Shown here one piece after another: positions 1 to 8,590 of a stretch of 64,000 bases of DNA (position 1 is its first letter; each line of letters opens with the position of its first letter). The position numbers were made by a program, and so were the translations under genes. The DNA is from an uncultured Cetobacterium sp. (GTDB lineage: Bacteria; Fusobacteriota; Fusobacteriia; Fusobacteriales; Fusobacteriaceae). The stretch spans positions 62,001 through 126,000 of the forward strand of contig CAKOHT010000002.1 of assembly GCA_934085975.1 (NCBI GenBank). Reading direction: 5' to 3'. The notes under the pieces were generated by a model. It worked only from the letters and a program-made list of their open reading frames with translations, did no database searches and was not told where the DNA came from.

Positions 1-1187
1 TACTATTACAGAAAAAAAGTGCTTCAGATACGATTAAGGGAACTATTAAAACTATACTAGGGTTTATTATTATTGGTGGTGGAGCTGGTATTTTAGTTGG
101 AGCTTTAGTTCCATTTGGTGAGCTGTTTGAAGTTGGTTTCAATGTTCAAGGGATTGTCCCTAATAATGAAGCTATCGTGGGAATGGCTTTGAAAGAGTAC
201 GGTACTGCAACAGCTCTTATTATGGCTTTTGGTATGTTAGCAAATATCCTAATTGCTAAATTTACGCCTTTAAAATATATTTTCTTAACTGGACACCACA
301 CTTTTTATATGGCTTGTATGATTGCTGTCATTCTTGCCGTTGGTGGATTGACTGGAACTACTTTAATCGGGGTCGGAGCTTTAGTTCTTGGATTTATCAT
401 GGCATTTTTCCCAGCTATTGCACAACCTGTTATGAGAAAAATTGTGGGCTCTGATGATGTAGCATTTGGGCATTTCGGTACAGTTGGTTATCTTTTATCA
501 GCATGGGTCGGATCTCTTGTTGGAAAGAACTCTAAATCTACTGAGGAGATGACTCTCCCTAAGAACTTAAGTTTCTTAAGAGATAGCTCTATCTCAATCT
601 CTTTAACTATGAGTATTCTATACATTATAGTCGCTGTTGCCGCTGGTTCTCAATATGTTGAGCAAAATTTGAGTGGCGGACAAAATTATATTGTCTTTGC
701 TATCGTTCAAGCTATCACTTTTGCTGCTGGAGTATACGTTATCCTTCAAGGGGTTAGATTACTTCTTGCGGAAATTGTGCCTGCATTCACTGGTATTTCT
801 CAAAAGTTAGTACCTCACGCTAAACCTGCTCTAGATTGTCCGATTGTATTCCCTTACGCACCAAACGCTGTTTTAATTGGATTCCTTAGCAGTTTTGCCG
901 GTGGTATTGTCGGTCTTTTAATCCTAGGACAACTTAAAATGATATTAATTTTGCCAGGTGTTGTACCTCATTTCTTCTGTGGAGCTACTGCTGGAGTTTT
1001 TGGAAATGCAACTGGTGGTAGAAAAGGAGCAACCCTTGGAGCTTTTGCTCATGGTCTCTTAATTACATTCCTACCTGTAGCTCTACTTCCAATTTTAGGA
1101 AGTTTAGGATTTGCTAACACAACTTTTTCTGATGCAGATTTTGGAGTTGTAGGAATTATTTTAGGATATATTGTAGGTTATTTCTAA
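1..1187 (+). CDS. ulaA: PTS ascorbate-type EIIC permease, 5' truncated
   Basis: The frame is open from the first bases of the window (codons start at base 3), so the N-terminus lies outside; about 394 residues are visible. The protein is a polytopic membrane protein with about ten hydrophobic segments and long-range similarity to UlaA/SgaT, the integral EIIC of the ascorbate PTS, which moves L-ascorbate across the inner membrane with phosphorylation by EIIB/EIIA. Typical stretches are FLTGHHTFYMA, VIFPYAPNAVLIGF and VPHFFCGATAGVFGN. UlaA proteins are usually about 450-480 residues, so roughly 70 are missing. A GTG at 177 is only an internal codon. It precedes split transketolase genes, which fits a pentose-phosphate product such as xylulose 5-phosphate, but the true substrate is not shown by the sequence. 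Confidence 0.85.
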   Translation, partial: LLQKKSASDTIKGTIKTILGFIIIGGGAGILVGALVPFGELFEVGFNVQGIVPNNEAIVGMALKEYGTATALIMAFGMLANILIAKFTPLKYIFLTGHHTFYMACMIAVILAVGGLTGTTLIGVGALVLGFIMAFFPAIAQPVMRKIVGSDDVAFGHFGTVGYLLSAWVGSLVGKNSKSTEEMTLPKNLSFLRDSSISISLTMSILYIIVAVAAGSQYVEQNLSGGQNYIVFAIVQAITFAAGVYVILQGVRLLLAEIVPAFTGISQKLVPHAKPALDCPIVFPYAPNAVLIGFLSSFAGGIVGLLILGQLKMILILPGVVPHFFCGATAGVFGNATGGRKGATLGAFAHGLLITFLPVALLPILGSLGFANTTFSDADFGVVGIILGYIVGYF

Positions 1188-1203
1188 ATTTCACAGAACT
1201 ATA

Positions 1204-1235
1204 TTATGGATACCTATAGGGTATCCATAAATTTT
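1204..1235 (+). terminator. Intercistronic hairpin after ulaA
   Basis: An 11-bp stem (ATGGATACC pairing with GGTATCCAT, plus flanking T-A pairs) with a 5-base loop is followed by ATTTTTAC. It sits 17 bases after the permease stop and 29 bases before the transketolase start. The short T-run suggests a leaky terminator or an mRNA-processing/stabilising hairpin rather than a full stop. Confidence 0.6.
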
Positions 1236-1263
1236 TACAAGATATTTTCATTAGGAGGTTTTT

Positions 1264-2103
1264 ATGAGCGATATTATTCAAATGGAAAAGTTTGCTAAAA
1301 ATATTCGAAAAGAGACACTAAAAATGCTTTTAAATAGAGGTTTTGGGCACATTGGTGGCGCTATGTCCATTGTAGAAACTCTAGCAGTTCTCTATTCAAA
1401 TATGAAAATCAATCCAAAGGACCCTAAAAACTTAGATAGAGATTTTTTAGTTTTATCCAAGGGACACGCTGGACCCAGCCTTTATGCTACACTTGCATTA
1501 AAAGGATTTTTTCCACTGGAAACTCTGATGACACTAAATGACAATGGAACTATCCTTCCCAGTCATCCCGATAGAAATTTGACTCCAGGAATTGATATGA
1601 CAACTGGTTCTTTGGGACAGGGTATCTCTGCTGCTGTTGGAATTGCCTTAGGTCTTTTAAGAGACGGTAGTAAAAGACAGGTCTATTGTATTGTTGGGGA
1701 TGGAGAACTAAATGAGGGACAATGTTGGGAAGCTATTCAATTTGCTGCCAACTTTAAATTAACTAACTTCACTCTTTTAGTAGATAACAATAAAAAACAA
1801 TTAGACGGAACAACTGATGAAATCTGTGAAACTTTTAGTATCTTAGAAAAACTTAGAAGTTTCGGATTTCACTCTATGCAAGTTAAGGGTAACTCTGTTG
1901 GAGAGATTGAAACAGCTTTAAAAAGCGATAACTTTGGGAAACCTAAAGCTATTGTCTTAGATACTATCAAAGGACAAGGTGTTAAATACTTTGAAGATTT
2001 AAAAGCAAATCACCACGTCAGATTCAATGATGAGATGAAAGGAGTTCTTCTTTGGGAGATTCAAAACTTTGAGAATAGTGATGAGGAGGCTGACAATGAG
2101 TAA
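1264..2103 (+). CDS. Transketolase, N-terminal (TPP-binding) subunit
   Basis: This 279-residue protein is the first half of a split transketolase, which transfers two-carbon ketol units between sugar phosphates in the cytoplasm. The thiamine pyrophosphate motif is visible as GDGELNEG (about residue 146) ending near VDNNK; SKGHAGPSLYATLAL and SHPDRNLTPGIDMTTGSLGQG are also typical. The ATG follows an AGGAGG 6-7 bases upstream. The gene overlaps the C-terminal subunit by 8 bases, so the two halves are translationally coupled. Its position after a PTS permease and before a transaldolase suggests a dedicated pentose route rather than the housekeeping transketolase. Confidence 0.93.
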   Translation: MSDIIQMEKFAKNIRKETLKMLLNRGFGHIGGAMSIVETLAVLYSNMKINPKDPKNLDRDFLVLSKGHAGPSLYATLALKGFFPLETLMTLNDNGTILPSHPDRNLTPGIDMTTGSLGQGISAAVGIALGLLRDGSKRQVYCIVGDGELNEGQCWEAIQFAANFKLTNFTLLVDNNKKQLDGTTDEICETFSILEKLRSFGFHSMQVKGNSVGEIETALKSDNFGKPKAIVLDTIKGQGVKYFEDLKANHHVRFNDEMKGVLLWEIQNFENSDEEADNE

Positions 2104-3052
2104 TCTTATATTAGAAACTACAGAGATGAGAAAAGCATACAGTGAAACACTAAAAGAACTTATTAAAGAGGATAAAAATATCTATGTTTTAGAAGCTGAT
2201 CTTTCTGAGGCTATTACTACAACATCTATTGGTGTAGATTATCCTAATAACTTTGTTAACTGTGGAATTATGGAAGCTAATATGGTTGGAGTTGCAAGTG
2301 GATTATCTCTTCTTGGAAAGATTCCTTTCATTCATACATTTAGTCCTTTTGCCACTAGGAGGTGTTATGACCAAATATTCTTATCTGGAGCTTATGCTAA
2401 AACAAATATAAAAATATTGGGGTCAGACACTGGAATTACATCACAGCACAACGGTGGAACTCATACGTCCTTTGAAGATGTAGCTCTTATGAGAGAGATT
2501 CCTGGAGCCACAGTTATCACTGCTACAGACTCCACTATGTTAAAATACCTTATCCGTGAAATAAAAGATATCTACGGAATTCATTACATAACAACAATTA
2601 GAAAAAATGCTTATAAAATATATGATGAAAATGAAAAGTTTGAAATTGGAAAAGGAAAAGTTCTAAAAGATGGTAAAGACTTTACGATAATATCTAATGG
2701 AATAATGGTTGCGGAAGCACTAAAAGCTGCTGAAGAACTTGAAAAGCAAAGAGTTAGCGTCGCTGTTATCGATATGTTTACTATAAAACCTATAGACAAA
2801 GATTTAATTATTGAATACGCCAAAAAAACAGGGAAAATTATAACAGCTGAAAACCATAATGTCACTGGTGGTCTTGGAAGTGCTGTTGCTGAAGTTCTTG
2901 TAGAACACTATCCAATACCTATGAGAAAGGTAGGCATTGAAGAGAGGTTTGGACAAGTTGGAACGCAAGAGTTTCTACAGAAGGAGTATGGTTTGACAGC
3001 TGAAAAAATTATAGAGAAGGCAAGTGAGCTTGCTTTAGGAGGAAAACTATGA
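2096..3052 (+). CDS. Transketolase, C-terminal subunit
   Basis: The second half of the split transketolase (318 residues from the chosen start): pyrimidine-binding and C-terminal domains, with [22 protein letters not shown] and the later [11 protein letters not shown] and [15 protein letters not shown] stretches. The ATG at 2096 is preferred over the TTG at 2069 because GAGGAGG ends 6 bases before it and homologues start with a sequence like [12 protein letters not shown]. The stop overlaps the transaldolase ATG by 4 bases (ATGA-type overlap), so the three genes form one translation-coupled unit. Confidence 0.92.
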   Translation: MSNLILETTEMRKAYSETLKELIKEDKNIYVLEADLSEAITTTSIGVDYPNNFVNCGIMEANMVGVASGLSLLGKIPFIHTFSPFATRRCYDQIFLSGAYAKTNIKILGSDTGITSQHNGGTHTSFEDVALMREIPGATVITATDSTMLKYLIREIKDIYGIHYITTIRKNAYKIYDENEKFEIGKGKVLKDGKDFTIISNGIMVAEALKAAEELEKQRVSVAVIDMFTIKPIDKDLIIEYAKKTGKIITAENHNVTGGLGSAVAEVLVEHYPIPMRKVGIEERFGQVGTQEFLQKEYGLTAEKIIEKASELALGGKL

Positions 3053-3684
3053 AAATTTTTATCGATACTGCTAATGTAAATGAGATTAGAGAAGCTGCAA
3101 AAATGGGGTGTATCTCCGGAGTTACCACAAATCCGTCATTAATTGCCAAGGAGGGAAGAGATTTCAAAGAGGTTGTAAGTGAAATATGTGATATTGTGGA
3201 TGGTCCTATCAGTGCTGAGGTTATCTCTTTAAAAGCTGATGAGATGATTGCTGAGGCTTTAGAACTTGCAAAAATTCATAGTAATATAGTTATAAAACTT
3301 CCTATTACAAAGGATGGATTAGAAGCTTGTAGACACCTTGTAAATAGAGGAATTAAGACAAATGTAACTCTGATTTTTACAGCTAATCAAGCTCTTTTAG
3401 CTGCAAGAGCTGGTGCTACTTACGTTAGTCCTTTCCTTGGAAGACTTGATGACACTGGAGTAAATGGTATCGAACTAATAAAAGAGATTGCTGAGATTTT
3501 TAAAACTCACAATATCAGTAGTGAAATTATAGCTGCTAGTATCAGAAACACTTACCACTCTAAAGAGGCTGCTAAAGCTGGAGCTCACATTGGTACAATT
3601 CCGTACCCTGTGCTTTGTAAAATGTTAGAGCATCCACTTACAGATGCCGGAATAGCTAAGTTTTTAGCTGATTGGAATAGATAG
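3049..3684 (+). CDS. Transaldolase / fructose-6-phosphate aldolase-like protein
   Basis: At 211 residues this belongs to the short transaldolase group (TalC/MipB/FSA), class I aldolases with a TIM barrel. The Schiff-base lysine is K83 in [28 protein letters not shown] and [13 protein letters not shown] are the usual N-terminal signatures. Members act either as transaldolases or as fructose-6-phosphate aldolases, and the sequence alone does not decide. With the split transketolase it could run the non-oxidative pentose phosphate rearrangement for the sugar brought in by the upstream PTS. GGAGG lies just before the start inside the previous gene. Confidence 0.9.
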   Translation: MKIFIDTANVNEIREAAKMGCISGVTTNPSLIAKEGRDFKEVVSEICDIVDGPISAEVISLKADEMIAEALELAKIHSNIVIKLPITKDGLEACRHLVNRGIKTNVTLIFTANQALLAARAGATYVSPFLGRLDDTGVNGIELIKEIAEIFKTHNISSEIIAASIRNTYHSKEAAKAGAHIGTIPYPVLCKMLEHPLTDAGIAKFLADWNR

Positions 3685-3699
3685 TTTAAAATATTGTAT

Positions 3700-3730
3700 A
3701 AAAGAGCTAGGGAATAACTTAGCTCTTTTT
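3700..3730 (+). terminator. Terminator of the ulaA-tkt-tal operon
   Basis: AAGAGCTA (3702-3709) pairs with TAGCTCTT (3720-3727), followed by T5 and an AT-rich tail; 16 bases after the transaldolase stop. A typical Rho-independent terminator. Confidence 0.9.
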
Positions 3731-3750
3731 TACTTTATTATCAACTTTAT

Positions 3751-3779
3751 TTGATTTTTTTCTGTTTTAGAATTATATA
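3751..3779 (+). promoter_or_regulatory. Putative sigma-70 promoter for the mtnA cassette
   Basis: TTGATT (3751-3756), a 17-base spacer and TATATA (3774-3779) give a good match; transcription would begin near 3786. This places the only upstream in-frame start-like codon (TTG 3751) inside the -35 box, so it cannot be the start of mtnA. Confidence 0.55.
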
Positions 3780-3822
3780 TGTATATTGTATTATACGATA
3801 TCATAATATAGGAGGAGAATAT

Positions 3823-4881
3823 ATAAAAACTGAAAAAGATTTTATTTATTCTATAGAGTGGAGTGAGAATGGGGCTATTATTTTAGATCAAACTAAGCTT
3901 CCAACAGAAACAGTGTTTTTAACAGTAACTGATGAAAAACAGATGCATCACTATATAAAAACTTTAACAATTAGAGGAGCTGGTGCCTTAAGTATCGGTG
4001 GGGCTTACGGTGTTTACTTAGGAGTTTGGAAATCAGAAGAAACCGATTCTAAAAAATTTGTAGATAAAGTTCTTGAAATTTGTAACTATATGGATACAGC
4101 TAGACCTACAGCTGTTAAACTATTTGTAATGGTTAATAAAATTAGAAAATGCGCTTTAAAAAATGCTCATCTCTCTGTTCCCGAGATAAAAACAGCTATT
4201 TTAAATAGATGTCATGAGATTAGACAAGAAAATATAGATGACTGTGCTAAAGTTGGAGAGTTTGCTTTATCTCTTCTAAAAGATGAAATGACTGTTTTAA
4301 CTCACTGTAATGCAGGAAGCTACGCTACTGTTATAAGAGGATCTGCATTAGCTCCGTTTTACCTTGCTAAAGAAAGAGGAATGAATATTAAAGCTTTCGT
4401 GGATGAAACAAGACCACTTTTACAGGGATCTAGATTAACTGCTCATGAACTTCAAAAAGCTGGAGTAGATGTAACTTTAATCTGTGATAATATGGCTGCT
4501 TACTGTATGCAGCAAGGTCTTATTGATGCTGTAGTTGTATCAAGTGATAGAATTGCTGCTAATGGTGATACAATCAATAAAATCGGAACTTATAATGTAG
4601 CTGTTTTAGCTAAATACCATAATATTCCATTTTATGTAGCTTCAACTTTTGCAAGTGTAGATTTCTCTATGGAAAAAGGTAGTGATGTACCTATTGAGCT
4701 TAGACCTGACGAAGAGGTTACAGAAGGATTTGGAAAGAGAACGGCTCCATATGGTATAAAAGTTTATAACCCTTGTTTTGATGTTACTCCTAATGAATTA
4801 ATTACAGCTATTATTTGTGAAAAAGGAATTGCTAGACCAAATTATAAAGAAAGTTTAGCTAAAATGAAAGAGAAGGAGTAA
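3823..4881 (+). CDS. mtnA: S-methyl-5-thioribose-1-phosphate isomerase family (DHAP-shunt type)
   Basis: An aldose-ketose isomerase of the MtnA/eIF2B-alpha fold, converting 5-methylthioribose 1-phosphate (or 5-deoxyribose 1-phosphate in the DrdI branch) to the ribulose 1-phosphate. Visible motifs are LDQTKLP, RGAGALSIGGAYG, VLTHCNAGSYAT (catalytic Cys), ETRPLLQGSRLTAHEL and SSDRIAANGDTINKIGTYN (catalytic Asp). The start is unusual: no ATG, GTG or TTG lies in frame after the promoter. An AUA at 3823 sits 7 bases after a perfect GGAGG (3811-3815), giving 352 residues beginning at KTEKDFIYSIEW. The gene is followed at 4 bases by the kinase and then the aldolase. Confidence 0.88.
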   Translation: MKTEKDFIYSIEWSENGAIILDQTKLPTETVFLTVTDEKQMHHYIKTLTIRGAGALSIGGAYGVYLGVWKSEETDSKKFVDKVLEICNYMDTARPTAVKLFVMVNKIRKCALKNAHLSVPEIKTAILNRCHEIRQENIDDCAKVGEFALSLLKDEMTVLTHCNAGSYATVIRGSALAPFYLAKERGMNIKAFVDETRPLLQGSRLTAHELQKAGVDVTLICDNMAAYCMQQGLIDAVVVSSDRIAANGDTINKIGTYNVAVLAKYHNIPFYVASTFASVDFSMEKGSDVPIELRPDEEVTEGFGKRTAPYGIKVYNPCFDVTPNELITAIICEKGIARPNYKESLAKMKEKE

Positions 4882-4885
4882 ATCT

Positions 4886-6064
4886 ATGACATCTTATGAG
4901 ATTTTAAATGAAAATTCTGCACTTATATACTCTGTTGAAACTTTAAATTTTTTTAAAGATAAAAATCATCTAACTTGTAAGGAGATTGGAGATGGTAACC
5001 TAAACAATGTCTTTAGAATAGTTGACTCTAACTCTGGTAAATCTCTAATTTTAAAGCAATCTCTTCCGTATGCTAGAACATCTATAGAAATGAAATTAGA
5101 CCCTAGAAGAGGAGAGATTGAAGCTATGGGACTTATAACACAAGGTGCTCTTTCTCCTAATATGGTTCCTATTGTCTATAACTACGATCCTTCAAAATAC
5201 ATTATAGCTATGGAAGATTTAACAGGACATGAAATTCTTAGAACTGCTATGATAAATGGCATTGTATTTCCAACTTTAGGGAAAGATGCAGCTAACTTCT
5301 TTGCCAATACTCTTCTTAGAACTAGCGATATTGTCCTTGATAGTAAAACTAAAAAAGATGAAGTGTTAAAGTTTATCAATAAGGATCTTTGTGATTTAAC
5401 AGAACATCTAGTTTTAACTAACTCAGCATTTTTAGCTTCTAGAAATAGAATTGATAATCACCTTTTAGACTTTGTTAAAGAAAATGTTTTCGATGACAAA
5501 AATGTAGCTTTTGAAGTAGCCAAGTTAAAGCACAATTTTATGTGTAATGCACAAGCTCTTCTTCATGGAGACGCTCATATAGGAAGTATTTACGCCAAAG
5601 AAAATAGTCTAAAATTCATTGATACAGAGTTTTCATTCTATGGTCCTATGGGATTTGATGTTGGTATGTTTTTAGCTAATCTATTTATGAATGCTTGTTA
5701 CCACAAAGCTCTTGGAAATATACAATATAAAAACTATGTTTTAAATCAAATTGAGAGCTTTATAGATAGCTTTAAAAAGGAGTTCATTGAAGTTTGGGAC
5801 AAATATGCCACTGAACATTTTGCTAAAACTAATGAGGAGTTTAAATTCTGGTATTTAAATAGTATTTTAAAAGATACTGCAGGATATTGTGCTTGTGAAA
5901 TGATAAGAAGAACAATTGGTTCATCTCATGTTAAAGAGATGGATGATTACAATGATAAAGATATTCAAAGGAAAGCTCAAATGAAGAATATCACTTTAGC
6001 ATTACAAATACTATTCAATCAAGAAAAATTCAAGTGTGGAAAAGATTACAGAGAACTTTTTTAA
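4886..6064 (+). CDS. mtnK: 5-methylthioribose kinase family protein
   Basis: A 392-residue kinase of the APH/choline kinase fold, phosphorylating C1 of 5-methylthioribose (or 5-deoxyribose). Motifs: IGDGNLNNVFRI (nucleotide loop), KQSLPYARTS, LLHGDAHIGSI (catalytic loop) and FIDTEFSFYGPMGFDVG (metal-binding). Length and motifs match MtnK. It starts with ATG after AAGGAG and lies between the isomerase and the aldolase. MtnK needs the free ribose analogue from a nucleosidase (Pfs/MtnN), which is not in this window. Confidence 0.9.
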   Translation: MTSYEILNENSALIYSVETLNFFKDKNHLTCKEIGDGNLNNVFRIVDSNSGKSLILKQSLPYARTSIEMKLDPRRGEIEAMGLITQGALSPNMVPIVYNYDPSKYIIAMEDLTGHEILRTAMINGIVFPTLGKDAANFFANTLLRTSDIVLDSKTKKDEVLKFINKDLCDLTEHLVLTNSAFLASRNRIDNHLLDFVKENVFDDKNVAFEVAKLKHNFMCNAQALLHGDAHIGSIYAKENSLKFIDTEFSFYGPMGFDVGMFLANLFMNACYHKALGNIQYKNYVLNQIESFIDSFKKEFIEVWDKYATEHFAKTNEEFKFWYLNSILKDTAGYCACEMIRRTIGSSHVKEMDDYNDKDIQRKAQMKNITLALQILFNQEKFKCGKDYRELF

Positions 6065-6077
6065 AGGAGAAAAAATT

Positions 6078-6743
6078 ATGCTTTTAGAAAAAGAAAGAGA
6101 AGAACTTATTGTTTATGGTAAAAAAATGATTATAGAAAATCTAACTAAGGGTACCGGAGGAAACTTAAGTGTCTTTAATAGAGACAAGAATTTAATGGCT
6201 ATCACTCCCAGTGGTATTGGTTATTTTGATATAACACCAAAGGATATTGTTATTATTGATGTGACTACTGGAAAAATTGTAGATGGACATAGAGTTCCTT
6301 CAAGTGAATGTGATATGCATAGAATTTTCTATAAATATCGAGATGATATTGATGCTGTTGTTCATACTCACAGTACTTTTTCTACAACAATCTCATGTCT
6401 TAATATAAATCTTCCTCCTATTCACTACATTCTAGCTACTGCTGGGGTTGATGTTAGATGTGCTGAATATGCAACTTATGGAACTGTAAGACTAGCTAAA
6501 AACGCCTTCGAAGCTATGAAGAATAGAAATGCTGCACTTCTTGCTAACCATGGGTTAATTACTGGAGGTAAAACTTTAAAAGAAGCTTTCTCTATCGCTT
6601 TAGATGTTGAGTTTTGCTCTGAACTTTTCTGTAGAGCTAAATCTATGGGTGAACCTATTTCGCTGTCTGTTGAAGAAATGACCTCTATGATGGAGAGATT
6701 TAAAAATTATGGAAAAAGAATCGAAGAACACGAAGAGATTTAA
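6078..6743 (+). CDS. ald2: Class II aldolase (fuculose-phosphate aldolase family)
   Basis: A 221-residue zinc-dependent class II aldolase of the FucA/AraD family. Visible: GTGGNLS, TPSGI, PSSECDMHR (catalytic Glu), VVHTHS (two zinc His) and LLANHG (third zinc His). Next to mtnA and mtnK it most likely cleaves 5-methylthioribulose or 5-deoxyribulose 1-phosphate to DHAP plus (methylthio)acetaldehyde or acetaldehyde, as described for the DHAP shunt/5-deoxyribose disposal cassettes; this step is inferred from context. The ATG at 6078 follows AAGGAG by 8 bases; an earlier ATG at 6036 inside the kinase gene has no ribosome-binding site. Confidence 0.85.
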   Translation: MLLEKEREELIVYGKKMIIENLTKGTGGNLSVFNRDKNLMAITPSGIGYFDITPKDIVIIDVTTGKIVDGHRVPSSECDMHRIFYKYRDDIDAVVHTHSTFSTTISCLNINLPPIHYILATAGVDVRCAEYATYGTVRLAKNAFEAMKNRNAALLANHGLITGGKTLKEAFSIALDVEFCSELFCRAKSMGEPISLSVEEMTSMMERFKNYGKRIEEHEEI

Positions 6744-6750
6744 ACATAAA

Positions 6751-6790
6751 AATAGGGACAGTTCAACTTTAAAGTTCTGTCCCTTCTATT
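6751..6790. terminator. Terminator between converging mtn and TRAP genes
   Basis: AGGGACAG (6754-6761) pairs with CTGTCCCT (6777-6784), with an inner AACTTT/AAAGTT arm. The T-rich side lies to the left on the minus strand (ATTTTTATG), so it may serve both directions but best fits the leftward TRAP operon. Confidence 0.75.
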
Positions 6791-6803
6791 AATATAAATC
6801 CCT

Positions 6804-8108
6804 TTATTTTATTAACCCCATTAATTTTGGTAGTGCTGTTGAAAGTTGAGGTATATAAACTACCAGTAGTAATACTGCTATGATGACTGCATAGTACTTT
6901 ACCATCTCTTTCATAACATCTTCCATTTTAAGTTTAGCAACTTTTACTCCAACAAACAGTGTATTTCCAACTGGTGGTGTAATGTTTCCAATACATAAGT
7001 TAAATACTATGATGATTCCAAATTGAACTGGAGTCATTCCAAAAGTCTTAACTATTGGTAAGAATATTGGTGTAAATATAAGTATCGCTGGTGTAACATC
7101 CATAAATGTTCCAATGAATAGTAAAAGTACGTTCATTAGTAAAAGAATTAGATATTTATTGTCAGAGATTCCTAAAATCAGATTAGAAATAGCTTGAGGT
7201 ACACCTGTGAAGGCCATTACCCACGACATAATTGTTGAAACTCCAATTAGGAAAACAATTATTCCTGTCATTTTTGCACTCTCTTCAAATATTTTAACTA
7301 ACTGCTTTACAGTTATACTTCTATAGAAGAACATAGATAGTAATAAACTATATACAACCGCTACAACAGACCCCTCTGTTGGCGTGAATATACCTTTAAT
7401 GATTCCACCAATAACGATAACTATAAGTGCTAATGATGGTATAGCATCTACAAATGTAGCTAACACAACTGAAAACTTTGCTGCTGCCTTTCCTTTCATT
7501 CCTCTTTTCTTAGCTAAGAAGAAAGTTAAGATCATACAACCTAATCCCCAAAGTACCCCTGGAATATATCCAGCCATAAATAGAGCTGCAACTGATGTTC
7601 CTCCACTTACAAGTGAGTAAACAATTAATGAGTTCGATGGTGGTATTAGTAGTCCTGTTGGTGCTGTTGAGATGTTTACTGTAGCACCTAAAATTGGGTC
7701 ATACCCTTCCTCTTTTTCCATAGGTAAAAGTATTCCACCCATAGCAGCACAAGCTGCAACTGACGATCCAGAGATAGCTCCGAACATCATATTTGCAAGA
7801 ATGTTTGTTTGCATAAGTGATCCTGGTACTCTTCCAGTTAAAGACTGAGCAAAAGATACCAGTTTCTTAGCTATTCCACCTTGATTCATTATGTTTCCAG
7901 CTAAGATAAAGAATGGTATAGCTATAAGTGTAAAGTTCGATATTCCAGAAAATATTCTTTGAGCTCCTGTGATAAGTGTGTTATCAAAAGCTAAAGATGG
8001 TAATATAGCTAGTATAGAAGATATTCCTATACTTATAGCTATTGGGAATCCTAAAATTAGTGTAACTATCAGCACACTAAACATAATTAGAGCTGTTGTT
8101 AAAACCAT
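6804..8108 (-). CDS. TRAP transporter, large permease (DctM type)
   Basis: A 434-residue membrane protein with about 12 hydrophobic segments, the ion-coupled translocating subunit of a tripartite ATP-independent periplasmic transporter. Typical motifs: IPFFILAGNIMNQGGIA, GAISGSSVAACAAMGGILLPMEKEEGYD and PPVGNTLFVGVKVAK. ATG after AAGGAGGAG, two bases beyond the small-permease stop. It is the last gene of the hexuronate operon, so uptake of glucuronate/galacturonate or a related sugar acid is inferred. Confidence 0.93.
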   Translation of the reverse strand: MVLTTALIMFSVLIVTLILGFPIAISIGISSILAILPSLAFDNTLITGAQRIFSGISNFTLIAIPFFILAGNIMNQGGIAKKLVSFAQSLTGRVPGSLMQTNILANMMFGAISGSSVAACAAMGGILLPMEKEEGYDPILGATVNISTAPTGLLIPPSNSLIVYSLVSGGTSVAALFMAGYIPGVLWGLGCMILTFFLAKKRGMKGKAAAKFSVVLATFVDAIPSLALIVIVIGGIIKGIFTPTEGSVVAVVYSLLLSMFFYRSITVKQLVKIFEESAKMTGIIVFLIGVSTIMSWVMAFTGVPQAISNLILGISDNKYLILLLMNVLLLFIGTFMDVTPAILIFTPIFLPIVKTFGMTPVQFGIIIVFNLCIGNITPPVGNTLFVGVKVAKLKMEDVMKEMVKYYAVIIAVLLLVVYIPQLSTALPKLMGLIK

Positions 8109-8110
8109 TT

Positions 8111-8590
8111 TTACATCTCCTCCTTTAATTTCTCTAAAATATCCTTAATATTTAGTAAAGAGTATATACAGATTATAACTCCAGATATTGGAAGTACTGC
8201 ATATATATACCCCATAGATATTCTAAGAGCAGGAGTAGTTTGTGTCATAGTTAAAGCTGTAATTGCTGATCCACCTCTCACTAAAACTCCAAGTGAAAAT
8301 AGAAATACTACAAGCTCACTTAAAACTCCTAGTAGACTTTGAGTTTTATTTGTAAGTTTCTCCACAAAGAAAACCATCTTCATATGGTCTCTTTTTCCAA
8401 AGATATATGCTGCAGCTAGCATTGCCATCCAAGCAAATGAGTAAGAGATTAACTCCTCAGAAACTGTACTTGGTGCTTTAAATATATATCTTGATGAAAT
8501 TTGATAAGTTCCCATTAAAGTCATGAATGCAAATAGTGCTACACAAGTTCCTAGTAAAACCTTATCCAAACCTTTTCTTATGTTATTCAT
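8111..8590 (-). CDS. TRAP transporter, small permease (DctQ type)
   Basis: A 159-residue protein with four membrane segments, the small integral subunit that partners with DctM. DctQ proteins share little sequence; ISSRYIFKAPSTVSEELISYSFAWMAMLAAAY is the usual central region (segments 2 and loop). It overlaps the solute-binding gene by 8 bases, with AGGAGG well placed inside that gene, so the three transporter genes are coupled. Confidence 0.92.
   Translation of the reverse strand: MNNIRKGLDKVLLGTCVALFAFMTLMGTYQISSRYIFKAPSTVSEELISYSFAWMAMLAAAYIFGKRDHMKMVFFVEKLTNKTQSLLGVLSELVVFLFSLGVLVRGGSAITALTMTQTTPALRISMGYIYAVLPISGVIICIYSLLNIKDILEKLKEEM

Noticed and set aside
2611..2865. Open frame on the minus strand inside the transketolase gene
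   Set aside because: Shadow of a strongly conserved gene; no ribosome-binding site.
3751..3822. Longer mtnA reading frame starting at TTG 3751
   Set aside because: It starts inside the predicted -35 box and the extra 24 residues (many Ile, Tyr, Phe) do not look like MtnA.
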